The notes under the pieces are model-generated. The model ran no database searches. It was not told the origin of the DNA and was given only the letters and a program-made list of their open reading frames with translations. From the NCBI GenBank assembly GCA_002722095.1, contig PBKG01000024.1, positions 248,001 through 312,000 on the forward strand: a stretch of 64,000 bases of DNA, given 5' to 3'. This DNA is from Rhodospirillaceae bacterium. Its GTDB lineage: Bacteria; Pseudomonadota; Alphaproteobacteria; UBA8366. The translations under genes were made by a program, and so were the position numbers. Positions 24,631 to 33,923 of this stretch are shown one piece after another; position 1 is the first letter of the stretch, and each line of letters opens with the position of its first letter.

Positions 24631-25631
24631 CACAAAATATTATCGACGATGGGGCCGACACCGTCTTTAACCGGATCGACCGCCGGCAAGCCGGTTTCTT
24701 CCGTCGCCGCGGCCAATAATTTCTCCGTTTCGGCATCCGATACCTTGGACGTATTGATCGCAACGCCGACAGTTCGAACATCGGGATTGGTGAGCCGCGC
24801 CGCGCGTTCGCAAGCCTCGATAGTATCTGTGAAACTATGGGTCGGAATACTAGGCGTGCCGCGCATGTGCGGTCTGCCGGGATCATGACACAGCACAAGA
24901 ATATCCGGCTGCGAACCATGGATAAGTCCCAGCGTCACGCCCGCATAGGACGCATGATGAATAGAGCCTTGCCCCTCGATCAAATCCCAATGGTCTTCTT
25001 CATTTTCCGGGCAGAGCCATTCGGTAGCCCCTGAAATGAAATCGGCAACCACCGCATCCACCGACACGCCTTCACCGGCAATAAAGATGCCGGTTTGGCC
25101 AGTGGCACGAAACGTACATTTTGCGCCACGTGCAACCATTTCCTTTTCGAGCGCAAGCGTCGTGAACATCTTGCCGACCGAGGTGTCGGTACCGACGGTC
25201 AGCAGCCGCTTGCCCCCACGTTTATGGCCGCGTCCCACATCGAAGGTTTCGGTGGGATGGCGAACGTCGGAAAGCTGACACCCCTTGGCTGCCGCGGCGT
25301 CCGCAAGCCCCGGCACAGACGCCAAGCTTGCATGGAGTCCGCTTGCAATATCGAAACCGAGATCGACTGATTTCATCAAGGTCTCGGCCCATACGTCGCT
25401 GATATATCCGCCCTGATTGGCAACGCCGACAATCAGCGTCTTCACGCCCTTCTCCGCTGCCTCGTCCAGCCCCATATCGGGCAAGCCGATATCAGCTTTG
25501 CAGCCATCAAGCCGAAGCTGACCAAGACACCAATCAGGACGCCAGAAGGCGACACCGTTCGCAGTCTTGGCCGCAAGCTGATCGACAGCATCGCCCAGGA
25601 ACATCAAATATGGTGGTGTGATTTTCATCAT
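24630..25631 (-). CDS. dgcN: DgcN family protein (DUF1611), D-glutamate N-acetyltransferase-like
   Basis: 333 residues with the two-part DUF1611 layout: an N-terminal Rossmann-like half (LIVGVANQGGYISDVW, ASGLHASLASVPGL) and a P-loop half with TVGTDTSVGKMFTTLAL as the nucleotide motif, then IEGQGSIHHASYAGVTLGLIHG and LCHDPGRPHM. In characterised marine bacteria DgcN acetylates D-glutamate before DgcA racemises the product. The start codon overlaps the stop of the upstream class III aminotransferase (ATGA), so the three genes are translationally coupled. Confidence 0.88.
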   Translation of the reverse strand: MMKITPPYLMFLGDAVDQLAAKTANGVAFWRPDWCLGQLRLDGCKADIGLPDMGLDEAAEKGVKTLIVGVANQGGYISDVWAETLMKSVDLGFDIASGLHASLASVPGLADAAAAKGCQLSDVRHPTETFDVGRGHKRGGKRLLTVGTDTSVGKMFTTLALEKEMVARGAKCTFRATGQTGIFIAGEGVSVDAVVADFISGATEWLCPENEEDHWDLIEGQGSIHHASYAGVTLGLIHGSQPDILVLCHDPGRPHMRGTPSIPTHSFTDTIEACERAARLTNPDVRTVGVAINTSKVSDAETEKLLAAATEETGLPAVDPVKDGVGPIVDNIL

Positions 25632-26989
25632 CGCGCTCCCGCACGGGCTGGCTTACGCCGCCGCTTACCCTTGGCAACAGATTTGAACGCGTCATACATG
25701 ATCGACATTGCCCGGTCGACCTGTTCTTTCGGCGTCGTCATCGGCGGCACGAGACGAATTACATTTTTCATATCCCTGACGCCGCGAATTTGAAAGATAA
25801 GGCCTTTGTCCATGCAGTAGTCGAATATCTTTTGCGTTTCCTCGTTCGCCGGTTTCTTCGTCCTACGATCTTTGACCAGTTCGATTCCGAGCAGCACGCC
25901 CCGGCCTCGAATATCGCCGACCAGTTCAAACTCGCGCGCCATCTTGCGAAACGCACCCTTGATCTTCTTTTCGATCTTGGCCGCCTTACCCGGCATATCC
26001 TCATCGACCACGATATTCAGGCTTTCCTCGCCGGCGGCACACAGTACCGGATCGGTAGCGTGGGAGCGGGTCGCGAAATATCCGTTATCGACAGCCTTCT
26101 GGGCCACCTCGGCGGTGCTGCAAACTGCCGAAATCGGCAGTCCGCCCCCGAAATGTTTCGAGATCGCGATGATATCGGGTTTGACGCCTTTTTCATGTTG
26201 AAACCCGAATAGTTTGCCGGTCTTGCCCAGCCCGGTTTGCGCTTCATCGAAAATCAACATCATGCCGCGCTTGTCGCAGGCCTTACGAACCGCTTTGTAG
26301 TATCCTTCCGGCGGCACGATCACCCCGCCAGCACTTAAAATTGGCTCGGCGATAAATCCCGCCGGTTTGGCGGTGAAGTTTGCATCTGCCAATTCCATGC
26401 TGATACGCAAGCATTCGAAGCCGCATTTCTTTTTGTGGTTCTGACCAACCGGGCAGCGATAACAGTAAGGGGTCAGCACCGAATTGGTGCCCGGCGCGAC
26501 GGCGCTGTGTTTCCAACGCGACCAATTGAAGGACAATGAGCGAGTGACATAGGACGTCGATCCATGCAGGCCCGCATGCAATCCGATGATATCGAGCCCT
26601 CCGGTTGCCTTGCGCGCGAGGTCTACGGAACCTTCGATCGAATCCGACCCGCTGACCAGAAACAAAGATTTTTCCAACGGCTTGGGGAGCAGTTTGCCGA
26701 GCGTCTCGTGCAACTTCAGCCGGGGCACGTGGAGCATTGTATTGGTAGAGTGCATCAAAGACTTCATGGTCTTTTCGATGACCGCAACAATGCGGGGGTG
26801 CTGATGGCCGAGCGCGGCGCCCATCTGACCCGATTGAAAATCGAGATACTCCTTCCCGTCCGTATCGGTGACAACGGTGCCTTCGGATTTGGCCAGAACC
26901 GGGCGCTTTTCCAGGCCACCCATATAGCTTCCGGACTCGGTCGGAAACATCCAACGATTAACAACTTCGCGTACTTTTTTCCTATTCAT
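25628..26989 (-). CDS. Class III aminotransferase (PLP) upstream of dgcN-dgcA
   Basis: 453 residues from the ATG at 26989, preceded by GGGAGG; the frame extends 37 codons further upstream but without family similarity. LIFDEAQTGLGKTG (D248) and IAISKHFGGGLP (K278) are the class III PLP motifs. An insertion carries four Cys, YCYRCPVGQNHKKKCGFEC (C176, C179, C189, C193), as seen in the subgroup near 2,2-dialkylglycine decarboxylase and could bind metal. The substrate is unknown; linkage to dgcN-dgcA suggests D-amino acid or glutamate metabolism. It is the first gene of the operon, divergent from the DUF1800 gene with about 100 bases between. Confidence 0.86.
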   Translation of the reverse strand: MNRKKVREVVNRWMFPTESGSYMGGLEKRPVLAKSEGTVVTDTDGKEYLDFQSGQMGAALGHQHPRIVAVIEKTMKSLMHSTNTMLHVPRLKLHETLGKLLPKPLEKSLFLVSGSDSIEGSVDLARKATGGLDIIGLHAGLHGSTSYVTRSLSFNWSRWKHSAVAPGTNSVLTPYCYRCPVGQNHKKKCGFECLRISMELADANFTAKPAGFIAEPILSAGGVIVPPEGYYKAVRKACDKRGMMLIFDEAQTGLGKTGKLFGFQHEKGVKPDIIAISKHFGGGLPISAVCSTAEVAQKAVDNGYFATRSHATDPVLCAAGEESLNIVVDEDMPGKAAKIEKKIKGAFRKMAREFELVGDIRGRGVLLGIELVKDRRTKKPANEETQKIFDYCMDKGLIFQIRGVRDMKNVIRLVPPMTTPKEQVDRAMSIMYDAFKSVAKGKRRRKPARAGAR

Positions 26990-27093
26990 GTCACGTGGCC
27001 TCCCTAATTTCGCCATATTTGGCGGGCATCCTAGCGGACAGGATGGGATACGGGAATGGACTATGGAAACCACGATAGGTAAGGAGTGGAATA

Positions 27094-28446
27094 GTGCCAT
27101 CTCACGAAGCTGCCGTTGCCGCGAACAGGTTCGGTCTCGGTGCCCGTCCGGGCGAACTCGATCAGATCGGCCGTGATCCGAAGGCCTGGCTCGCCAATCA
27201 ACTCAACACGCGCCAAGTGCTGCCGCCTGAGCTGAGGGATCTGCCTCACAGTTCGGAGAACGTTCGGCTTTTCTTCGTCGCTAAAAAAATGATGCGGCAA
27301 GCGAAGAAGAACAAAGACCGGTCGCGCCGCAAGATGATGCGGAAAAGAATCCGTCGCGCCTTTCAAAAAGAAGCCGCGGCGCACAGTCTCGCCGCAGTCA
27401 ATTCGGATCAGCCGTTCCGGGAGAGGCTGGTGCGATTTTGGGCCAACCATTTCACCGTGTCAGTCCGCAACGGCAAGGTTCGCCCGGTTGCCTACGCTTT
27501 CGAGCGCGAGGCTATCCGGCCCTACGTCACCGGACGCTTCGCCGACATGCTTCTGGCGGTCGCTCGACATCCGGCGATGCTGGTTTATCTCGACAACCAA
27601 AGGTCAATCGGACCGAACTCACGTGCCGGTCGACGGCGCAAAAAGGGAATCAACGAAAATCTCGCCCGCGAGATCCTCGAGCTCCACACCATGGGGGCGA
27701 GCCGGGTCTACACCCAAGACGACGTGATTTCCTTTGCCAAGATGCTGACCGGCTGGACCATGATGGGTCGTAAGAGCGATACGCCGGGCCGTTTCACCTT
27801 CCGGCAAGCGATTCACGAGCCGGGCCCGAAGCGGTTTCTGGGTCGCGTGATCCCGGAATCCGGCATGCGCGAAGCGGAAACCGCGATGCTGATGATGGCA
27901 AGCCATCCTGAAACCGCCTGGCACGTAGCGACAAAGATGGCGACACATTTTATCTCCGACAATCCGTCACCGGATGCGATTGCCCACATTGCCAGCGCCT
28001 TTTCCAAAAGCGGCGGTGATTTGCGGGCTACTTCGCTGGCGCTGCTGCAATTGCCGGAAGCTTGGCAGCCCAAACCGATGAAAATGAAATCGCCCGCGGA
28101 GTATGTCATCTCCGTCGCCCGCGCGCTCGACACCGATCTCAACGAGGGCAAAGGAATGGTCAGGGCGCAGAACATCCTTGGTCAGAAGCCTTACGCCGCG
28201 ACCTCACCTGCGGGCTGGCCGGACAAAGCGGAGGCCTGGGCCGCACCGGAAGCGATGCTCGAACGCCTCGAATGGGGCGCTTCGATGGCGGTACATGCGA
28301 AGCGTGATCTCGATCCGATATCCTTCGCCAATTCAATCCTCGGCCCCACGGTCAGCCGAAAGACGCTGACCTGGATCGCACGAGCGCCATCGGTACGCGA
28401 GGCCGTCGCGCTCATTTTCGCGAGTCCCGCCTTCCAGCGCCGATAG
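27094..28446 (+). CDS. DUF1800 family protein
   Basis: 450 residues starting at a GTG 7 bases after AGGAG. Seen are the typical NRFGLGARPGELDQI start, RLVRFWANHFTVSV, NENLAREILELHTMGA and MLTGWT, all DUF1800 landmarks. The family is uncharacterised and almost always sits next to a DUF1501 gene, as here (18 bases apart). No signal peptide is obvious at this start; it may travel with its Tat-exported partner or act in the cytoplasm. Confidence 0.9.
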   Translation: MPSHEAAVAANRFGLGARPGELDQIGRDPKAWLANQLNTRQVLPPELRDLPHSSENVRLFFVAKKMMRQAKKNKDRSRRKMMRKRIRRAFQKEAAAHSLAAVNSDQPFRERLVRFWANHFTVSVRNGKVRPVAYAFEREAIRPYVTGRFADMLLAVARHPAMLVYLDNQRSIGPNSRAGRRRKKGINENLAREILELHTMGASRVYTQDDVISFAKMLTGWTMMGRKSDTPGRFTFRQAIHEPGPKRFLGRVIPESGMREAETAMLMMASHPETAWHVATKMATHFISDNPSPDAIAHIASAFSKSGGDLRATSLALLQLPEAWQPKPMKMKSPAEYVISVARALDTDLNEGKGMVRAQNILGQKPYAATSPAGWPDKAEAWAAPEAMLERLEWGASMAVHAKRDLDPISFANSILGPTVSRKTLTWIARAPSVREAVALIFASPAFQRR

Positions 28447-28464
28447 AGACATAGGAACAGACCC

Positions 28465-29679
28465 ATGAAGACCACCAGACGCAAATTTCTAAAAACCGCA
28501 TCCGGCACCGCACTCGGCGCTGCCGCTCTGAGCTCTACTTCACGCATCGTACTTGCCTCGGCACCGACGGACCGGCGCCTTGTCTTCGTAATCTTACGGG
28601 GTGGCCTCGATGGGTTGGCACTCATTCCACCAATCGGAGACCCCAACTATCGCGCGGCCCGCGGCTCCCTGGCATTCAATGCTCCAGGCCAAGCGGACGG
28701 AGCTTTAAACATCGACGGCTATTTCGGCCTTCATCCGTCGGCGTCGCCGCTGGTGGAATATTTTCAAAAGGGTGAGATCGCAGCAGTGCAAGCGGTTGCG
28801 ACACCTTACCGCCGGCGATCCCATTTCCAGGCGCAGGACATTTTGGAGAACGGCGCGGGCTCGCAAACAGGCGCCCGTGACGGGTGGCTCAATCGGGCCG
28901 TACAGGCAATGGGCGGCGAATCCGGATTTGCCGTCGCCGTCGGCCGCGGCGTGCCGTTGGTTCTGCAAGGCAATGCGCCGTCGTCGTCCTGGGCACCTTC
29001 GAAACTGCCGCAACCTATGCCCGGGTTTTTCGATCGGGTGGCAAAGATCTATCAGAACGACCCGCTCTTGCGGACCGCGCTCGGCGAAGGTCTGAAGACC
29101 CGGGCAGCCGCCGACGCGGCGATGAGCAAGGAGGACCGGCGCTCGGGTCGGGGCGCGCGAAAAGCACGCGACCTCGCCGGCATCGCCCGCGTCGCCGGCG
29201 CATTCTTAAACGACGAAGGGGGCCCGCGCGTCGCAGTATTGGAAACCTCGGGCTGGGATACCCACGCAAATCAGGGCACGACGCGAGGCAATCTAGCCCG
29301 TCGTATCGGCAATCTCGCCAATGGCCTCGCGACGCTGGCCGAAACCATGCAGCCGGTTTGGCACAAGACAGCGGTAGTCGTAATTTCCGAATTCGGCCGT
29401 ACGGTCTCTCCCAACGGAAGCGGGGGCACAGATCACGGTACCGCAGGCGCCGCTTTATTGATGGGCGGCGCAATCAACGGGCCGAATACGGTTACCAAAT
29501 GGCCCGGGCTTGCTCGCCACCAGCTTCATGAAGGCCGTGACCTTATGCCGACCATGGACACACGTAACCTTTTCAAGGGCGTACTGGCAGGCCATTTCGG
29601 CCTGTCGCGCCGCATGCTCGACAATCAGGTCTTCCCCGATAGTGGCCATGTGGCGCCGATTGGCAATCTAATTCGGTGA
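28465..29679 (+). CDS. DUF1501 family Tat-exported protein (sulfatase-like fold)
   Basis: 404 residues with a clear Tat signal (TTRRKFLKTASG followed by a hydrophobic AALSS stretch). The mature part has LVFVILRGGLDGL, HPSASPLVEYF, FQAQDILENG, ETSGWDTHANQG, VISEFGRTVSPNGSGGTDHGTA and a GPNTVTKWPGL region, matching DUF1501, which belongs to the alkaline-phosphatase/sulfatase clan. Asp and His in the last motifs are likely metal ligands. It is in operon with DUF1800; such pairs are secreted or periplasmic and of unknown function. It ends convergently with the fcl gene. Confidence 0.9.
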   Translation: MKTTRRKFLKTASGTALGAAALSSTSRIVLASAPTDRRLVFVILRGGLDGLALIPPIGDPNYRAARGSLAFNAPGQADGALNIDGYFGLHPSASPLVEYFQKGEIAAVQAVATPYRRRSHFQAQDILENGAGSQTGARDGWLNRAVQAMGGESGFAVAVGRGVPLVLQGNAPSSSWAPSKLPQPMPGFFDRVAKIYQNDPLLRTALGEGLKTRAAADAAMSKEDRRSGRGARKARDLAGIARVAGAFLNDEGGPRVAVLETSGWDTHANQGTTRGNLARRIGNLANGLATLAETMQPVWHKTAVVVISEFGRTVSPNGSGGTDHGTAGAALLMGGAINGPNTVTKWPGLARHQLHEGRDLMPTMDTRNLFKGVLAGHFGLSRRMLDNQVFPDSGHVAPIGNLIR

Positions 29680-29693
29680 CTTCGAAAGCGGTT

Positions 29694-30647
29694 CTACTCC
29701 GCAGCAAGAGCACCACCGTTAGACACATACCATTCATAAGTTTGTGCCAAGCCATCCTTTAGTCCGATCTTGGGCCGCCAACCAAGCTCGAACAACTGCG
29801 TCACATCGAGCACTTTTCGTGGCGTCCCATCGGGCTGGCTCGGATCGTATTTGAGAGCCCCATCGAAACCCACCACCTCGGCCACTGTCTCGGCCAACTC
29901 GCTGATACTTATATCTTCACCACAGCCGACATTGATCAGCTTTGGCGAATCATACCGGTCCATCAAAAAAAGGCAGGCATCTGCGAGGTCATCCACATGC
30001 AATAGCTCGCGTAATGGCGCGCCTGTGCCCCAGACCGAAAAGTTCGACGCGCCGGAGATCTTGGCTTCATGAGCCTTGCGAATAAGCGCCGGCACCACGT
30101 GGCTGGTCTCGAGGTCGAAATTGTCCCCCGGCCCATACAAATTCGTCGGCATGATCGAAATCGTATTGAACCCATATTGCCTGTTGTAAAACTCGCAGAG
30201 TTTCAGGCCAGCGATTTTGGCGACCGCATAGGCTTCATTGGTCGACTCCAACTGGCCCGTCAGCAAGCTATCTTCGGAAATCGGTTGCTTAGCAAATTTA
30301 GGATAGATGCAGGACGATCCTAGGAAGGCAAACTTTTTGACGCCATGATGGTATGCCGCATCAACGACATGATTCTGGATCTTTAGGTTTTGATACAAAA
30401 AATCGGCCGGAAAACTGTTATTGGCGTAGATGCCACCGACCCGAGCCGCCGCAAGATAGACATAGTCTGGCCGTTCCGCGTGAAAAAAACGGTCGACCGA
30501 GATTCGACAGGTCAGATCGAGTTCCGAGCGAGGCCGCAATATTAGATTCTTGAAACCGGCTGCCTTCAGCGACCGAACAATAGCACCACCGACCAAACCG
30601 AGATGACCAGCCACATAGACACGCGCCTCGCGGTCGATCTCAGCCAT
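29694..30647 (-). CDS. fcl: GDP-L-fucose synthase
   Basis: 317-residue extended short-chain dehydrogenase. The NAD(P) motif is [10 protein letters not shown], the catalytic elements are [16 protein letters not shown] and [15 protein letters not shown] (Y-x3-K), and [12 protein letters not shown] follows. The enzyme epimerises and reduces GDP-4-keto-6-deoxymannose to GDP-L-fucose. Its start overlaps the end of gmd by 8 bases, so the two-step pathway is encoded in one transcript. It is the terminal gene of the glycan cluster on the minus strand. Confidence 0.95.
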   Translation of the reverse strand: MAEIDREARVYVAGHLGLVGGAIVRSLKAAGFKNLILRPRSELDLTCRISVDRFFHAERPDYVYLAAARVGGIYANNSFPADFLYQNLKIQNHVVDAAYHHGVKKFAFLGSSCIYPKFAKQPISEDSLLTGQLESTNEAYAVAKIAGLKLCEFYNRQYGFNTISIMPTNLYGPGDNFDLETSHVVPALIRKAHEAKISGASNFSVWGTGAPLRELLHVDDLADACLFLMDRYDSPKLINVGCGEDISISELAETVAEVVGFDGALKYDPSQPDGTPRKVLDVTQLFELGWRPKIGLKDGLAQTYEWYVSNGGALAAE

Positions 30648-31686
30648 TCGCTACCCCAGCCTGATCGACAGTATGGCCGGCGTCGACGAGAATCTTCTCC
30701 CGCTCCGCCTGCTGCATATCGTAATCAACCATCATTGCCACCAATTGCTCGAAATTCACTTTAGGTTTCCAGTTCAGAACTTCGGCTGCCTTTGAAGCGT
30801 CGCCGAGCAAATGATCTACTTCGGTAGGACGGAAATAGCGCTGATCGATCTCGACATGCTTCTGCCAATCGATGCCCGCGTAGCTGAATGCCGCTTCAAG
30901 AAACTCGCGCACCGAATGAGCTTCGCCCGTAGCGACGACAAAATCGTCCGGCGAGTCATGCTGAAGCATTTTCCACATCACTTCGACATAATCGCCCGCG
31001 AAACCCCAATCGCGTTTTGCATCGAGATTTCCGAGATACAGCTTATCCTGCAATCCGAGCTTTATGCGGCCTACAGCGCGCGTAATTTTGCGCGTAACGA
31101 AAGTTTCGCCGCGCAACGGACTTTCGTGATTGAACAAAATGCCATTGGCGATGAACATGTCGTAGGCTTCGCGGTAATTACGCGCAAACCAGAAACCGGC
31201 CACTTTGCTGATCGCATACGGGCTCCGCGGCTCGAAGGTTGTCGATTCCGATTGCGGAGGGGGCGCGCCTCCAAACATCTCGGACGAACCAGCCTGATAA
31301 ATTCGCACCTGCTGATTGTTGTTTTGACAATGGTCGCGGACTGCATCGAATAGTCTGAGCGTACCGGTTGCCACGACGTCAGCGGTGTACTCAGGTTGCT
31401 CGAACGACACCTTCACGTGGCTTTGCGCCCCGAGGTTATAAATCTCGTCCGGCTGTACCGCTTCCAAAATTCGGCGTAATCCAGTGCCATCGGATAAATC
31501 GCCATGATGTAGGAAAAGATGTGCATCGGGATCGTGCGGATCACGATAAAGATGATCGATCCGTTGCGTGTTGAACATGCTGGCGCGGCGGATGATGCCG
31601 TGTACCTCATAGCCTTTTTCCAAGAGGAATTCGGCGAGATAGGCCCCATCCTGACCGGTGATGCCGGTGATCAAAGCTTTTTTCAT
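30640..31686 (-). CDS. gmd: GDP-mannose 4,6-dehydratase
   Basis: 348 residues with [24 protein letters not shown] at the start, the [11 protein letters not shown] segment, SSEMFGG and RSPYAISK. These are the NADP-binding and catalytic motifs of GMD. It converts GDP-mannose to GDP-4-keto-6-deoxymannose, which the overlapping fcl product reduces. The length is normal. It lies 51 bases after a methyltransferase gene in the same orientation. The product would supply fucose (or another 6-deoxyhexose) to the surface glycan built by the neighbouring genes. Confidence 0.96.
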   Translation of the reverse strand: MKKALITGITGQDGAYLAEFLLEKGYEVHGIIRRASMFNTQRIDHLYRDPHDPDAHLFLHHGDLSDGTGLRRILEAVQPDEIYNLGAQSHVKVSFEQPEYTADVVATGTLRLFDAVRDHCQNNNQQVRIYQAGSSEMFGGAPPPQSESTTFEPRSPYAISKVAGFWFARNYREAYDMFIANGILFNHESPLRGETFVTRKITRAVGRIKLGLQDKLYLGNLDAKRDWGFAGDYVEVMWKMLQHDSPDDFVVATGEAHSVREFLEAAFSYAGIDWQKHVEIDQRYFRPTEVDHLLGDASKAAEVLNWKPKVNFEQLVAMMVDYDMQQAEREKILVDAGHTVDQAGVANG

Positions 31687-31737
31687 CAGATTTTCCGTAA
31701 GCGCTTTCCACTCTGCTAACGACTTAAGTCGTTGCGG

Positions 31738-32475
31738 TCAAGCGACACGCTCCAACGCCACCAACAAGCGAAAGCCCATCAATCGGGCAAAAATTGGTTC
31801 ACACCAACGTTCTATCGCCAATAACGGATCGACTATTCCCGTCGGCACAAAACACCAATCGCGAAAGCCCCCTGACAGCGGATACGTCGCAAATCCAAAA
31901 ACCTGACTGGTTACGGGTTTTAGCGTCGGAAAAGAGGCCTCGAACGCCGCACACCTTGCGGCATTGCCAAACAACAAAGTGGGTATTGCCTGGTTCGAAT
32001 CGAACGGATCATCTCCAGACTGACGATGGTCCGATAGCAGAGGCTCGGCCCCCATATCCACCGGCTCCGGATGAAAATAGGTGTAAACGAGACGGCTTAC
32101 CGGTGTGATTGCCGGATCCAGCATTACCAACCGTCCACCTGGCCGCAGCACTCGCGCGGCCTCGAAGAAAAATTCCATGGGCCGTTCGATGTGATGCAAC
32201 ACGTCGAGCATGACGATGTTGTCCAGAGATTCGTTAGCGAATGGCAGTTTTTGAGCATCCGCAGCAAGGTCGAGCCAGGGCACCGGCAGGATATCAGCCG
32301 TAAAGACTTGATCCACATGATCGCGAATATGGCCCGAGCCGGAACCGATTTCCAAGGTAACACCTTCGCCAAGGAATTCCGCCATTCGACGGTAATAGTC
32401 ACCATAGATTTTCCGGAGCGTGGGTTTTTTGTCCCAGACCCGGCGGTGTTCTGCGAGACGCGGGTCTGCCTCCAC
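31738..32475 (-). CDS. Class I SAM-dependent methyltransferase in glycan cluster
   Basis: 245 residues starting with GTG one base after the stop of the upstream fusion gene. LEIGSGSGHIRDHV is motif I, ADILPVPWLDLAADAQKLPF follows, VMLDVLHHIERP is motif post-II, and ARVLRPGGRLVMLDP is motif III of ubiE-like methyltransferases. The target is unknown; position between a glycosyltransferase fusion and GDP-fucose genes suggests methylation of a glycan or lipid intermediate. Strong translational coupling to the upstream gene. Confidence 0.85.
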   Translation of the reverse strand: MEADPRLAEHRRVWDKKPTLRKIYGDYYRRMAEFLGEGVTLEIGSGSGHIRDHVDQVFTADILPVPWLDLAADAQKLPFANESLDNIVMLDVLHHIERPMEFFFEAARVLRPGGRLVMLDPAITPVSRLVYTYFHPEPVDMGAEPLLSDHRQSGDDPFDSNQAIPTLLFGNAARCAAFEASFPTLKPVTSQVFGFATYPLSGGFRDWCFVPTGIVDPLLAIERWCEPIFARLMGFRLLVALERVA

Positions 32476-32476
32476 C

Positions 32477-33916
32477 TCAGAACGCCTTCAATTTACGCCA
32501 GGCGAAAACCACCATCTTGATAAGTTCCCAACCGTCGCGAAAACGCGAGATTTGGGTTTCTCCATAAGTTCTATCCGCGTACCGAATTGGAATTTCGGTG
32601 ATCTTCATATTCAACTTGGCGGCGCCAAAAATCAGGTCGAAATCGCCGAACGGATCGAAATCGCCAAAATAGGCACGATTTTTCTTAATGCGGTCATAGT
32701 CGGATTTGCGCAAGACCTTGGTGCCACAAAGGGTATCGGTGAAACGCTGATTGAGCAGGAAAGAAAAAATATGAGCAAACATGCGATTGGCGATCAGGTT
32801 CAGGAAACGCATAGCGCCCCGCTCCATCGGGTAGACGAGCCGCGAACCGTTTATGAACTCGCCTTTACCGCTTGCGATCGCATTATAGAATTTCGGCAAT
32901 TGTTCCGGTGGCATTGTCAGGTCCGCATCGAGAATCATCAGAACATCTCCACGCGCCATATCGAACCCTTTCCAGACCGCATCTGCCTTGCCTCGGCCAT
33001 CCTGGGTGGTGACCTTAATATCCCAGTCGGGATAGGCTTTCTGCACACGTTCGCATTCATCGAGAGTGCCGTCCGAACTGTGACCCTCCACATAGATCAC
33101 CTCCATGTCTTCGGCGAAACGGTCGAGGCGTTGAATCGCAGGCTCGATATTGCCCTTCTCGTTGCGGCAAGGAATGACGACACTTGCAGAGAGACCGGGT
33201 TTCTCCGCATCGCGGATAGGACGTGCCACCACGTAGGTTTTAAGGCAAAGCCTGCGCAATAGCGGCAATGTGCCGATAAACCGATTTATTAGTCCGCCTA
33301 AACCCAGCAATCGCTTCGGGATCAATTGGCGCCATTCCACCTTGATCGCCTCGAAGTCCGCAAGGTGGAGCAAATTCGCGATATCCGCAGTCGACAGGTA
33401 ATTCACTTCCGGCTGGGGCATGCGGAGACCGAGCTTGTCGCCGATCCTTAAAATCGGTTCCCAATAGGGCGAATAGTAAGAAACCACCAGCCGAGTATCG
33501 GGCGTTGAGACCTCATGCAGAAAGGCGAGACTCGCCTCGCAATCCTCTAGCAGCCCCACCGTATCCGAAAGCACGATGATGTCGTATGGGCCGTCGAGTT
33601 TTTTTACAAAGCCGGGATCTTCGATATCGGCATTGATGAAATCGAGCTCAGGGTATTTTTCTTTGGCAATCTCAACCATGCGTTCGCTGAAATCGACACC
33701 AACGCCACGGGCGGGTTTTAAGCTGGCAAGAAGATCGCCCGTACCGCAGCCGAGATCGAGAATCCGCAACCCCTCCGGCACCAAAAACCGCATATAGTCG
33801 CGGTCCTGTTGGTAATAGAACGCGTTGCGCGCGATCCATTTATCGCGCTCCGGCGCAATTTTATCCGCCGCTTCGCGAATTACCGTTTTTCGATCTGACT
33901 GGTGAGCGTCGGCCAC
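32477..33916 (-). CDS. Bifunctional methyltransferase-GT2 glycosyltransferase fusion
   Basis: About 479 residues. The N-terminal part (about 40-225) is a class I methyltransferase (ILDLGCGTGDLL, then VGVDFSERMVEIA and DIIVLSDTVGLLED). From about 240 on is a GT2 domain like dolichol-phosphate-mannose synthase (SASVVIPCRNEKGNIEP, ILDADLTMPPEQLPKFY with the DxD-like metal site, and a C-terminal RTYGETQISRFRDG). I chose the GTG at 33916 because TGAGGT precedes it; a GTG at 33937 would overlap the upstream gene by 14 bases. It probably transfers a sugar to a lipid carrier and methylates it or another intermediate. Confidence 0.85.
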   Translation of the reverse strand: MADAHQSDRKTVIREAADKIAPERDKWIARNAFYYQQDRDYMRFLVPEGLRILDLGCGTGDLLASLKPARGVGVDFSERMVEIAKEKYPELDFINADIEDPGFVKKLDGPYDIIVLSDTVGLLEDCEASLAFLHEVSTPDTRLVVSYYSPYWEPILRIGDKLGLRMPQPEVNYLSTADIANLLHLADFEAIKVEWRQLIPKRLLGLGGLINRFIGTLPLLRRLCLKTYVVARPIRDAEKPGLSASVVIPCRNEKGNIEPAIQRLDRFAEDMEVIYVEGHSSDGTLDECERVQKAYPDWDIKVTTQDGRGKADAVWKGFDMARGDVLMILDADLTMPPEQLPKFYNAIASGKGEFINGSRLVYPMERGAMRFLNLIANRMFAHIFSFLLNQRFTDTLCGTKVLRKSDYDRIKKNRAYFGDFDPFGDFDLIFGAAKLNMKITEIPIRYADRTYGETQISRFRDGWELIKMVVFAWRKLKAF

Positions 33917-33923
33917 ATCTACC

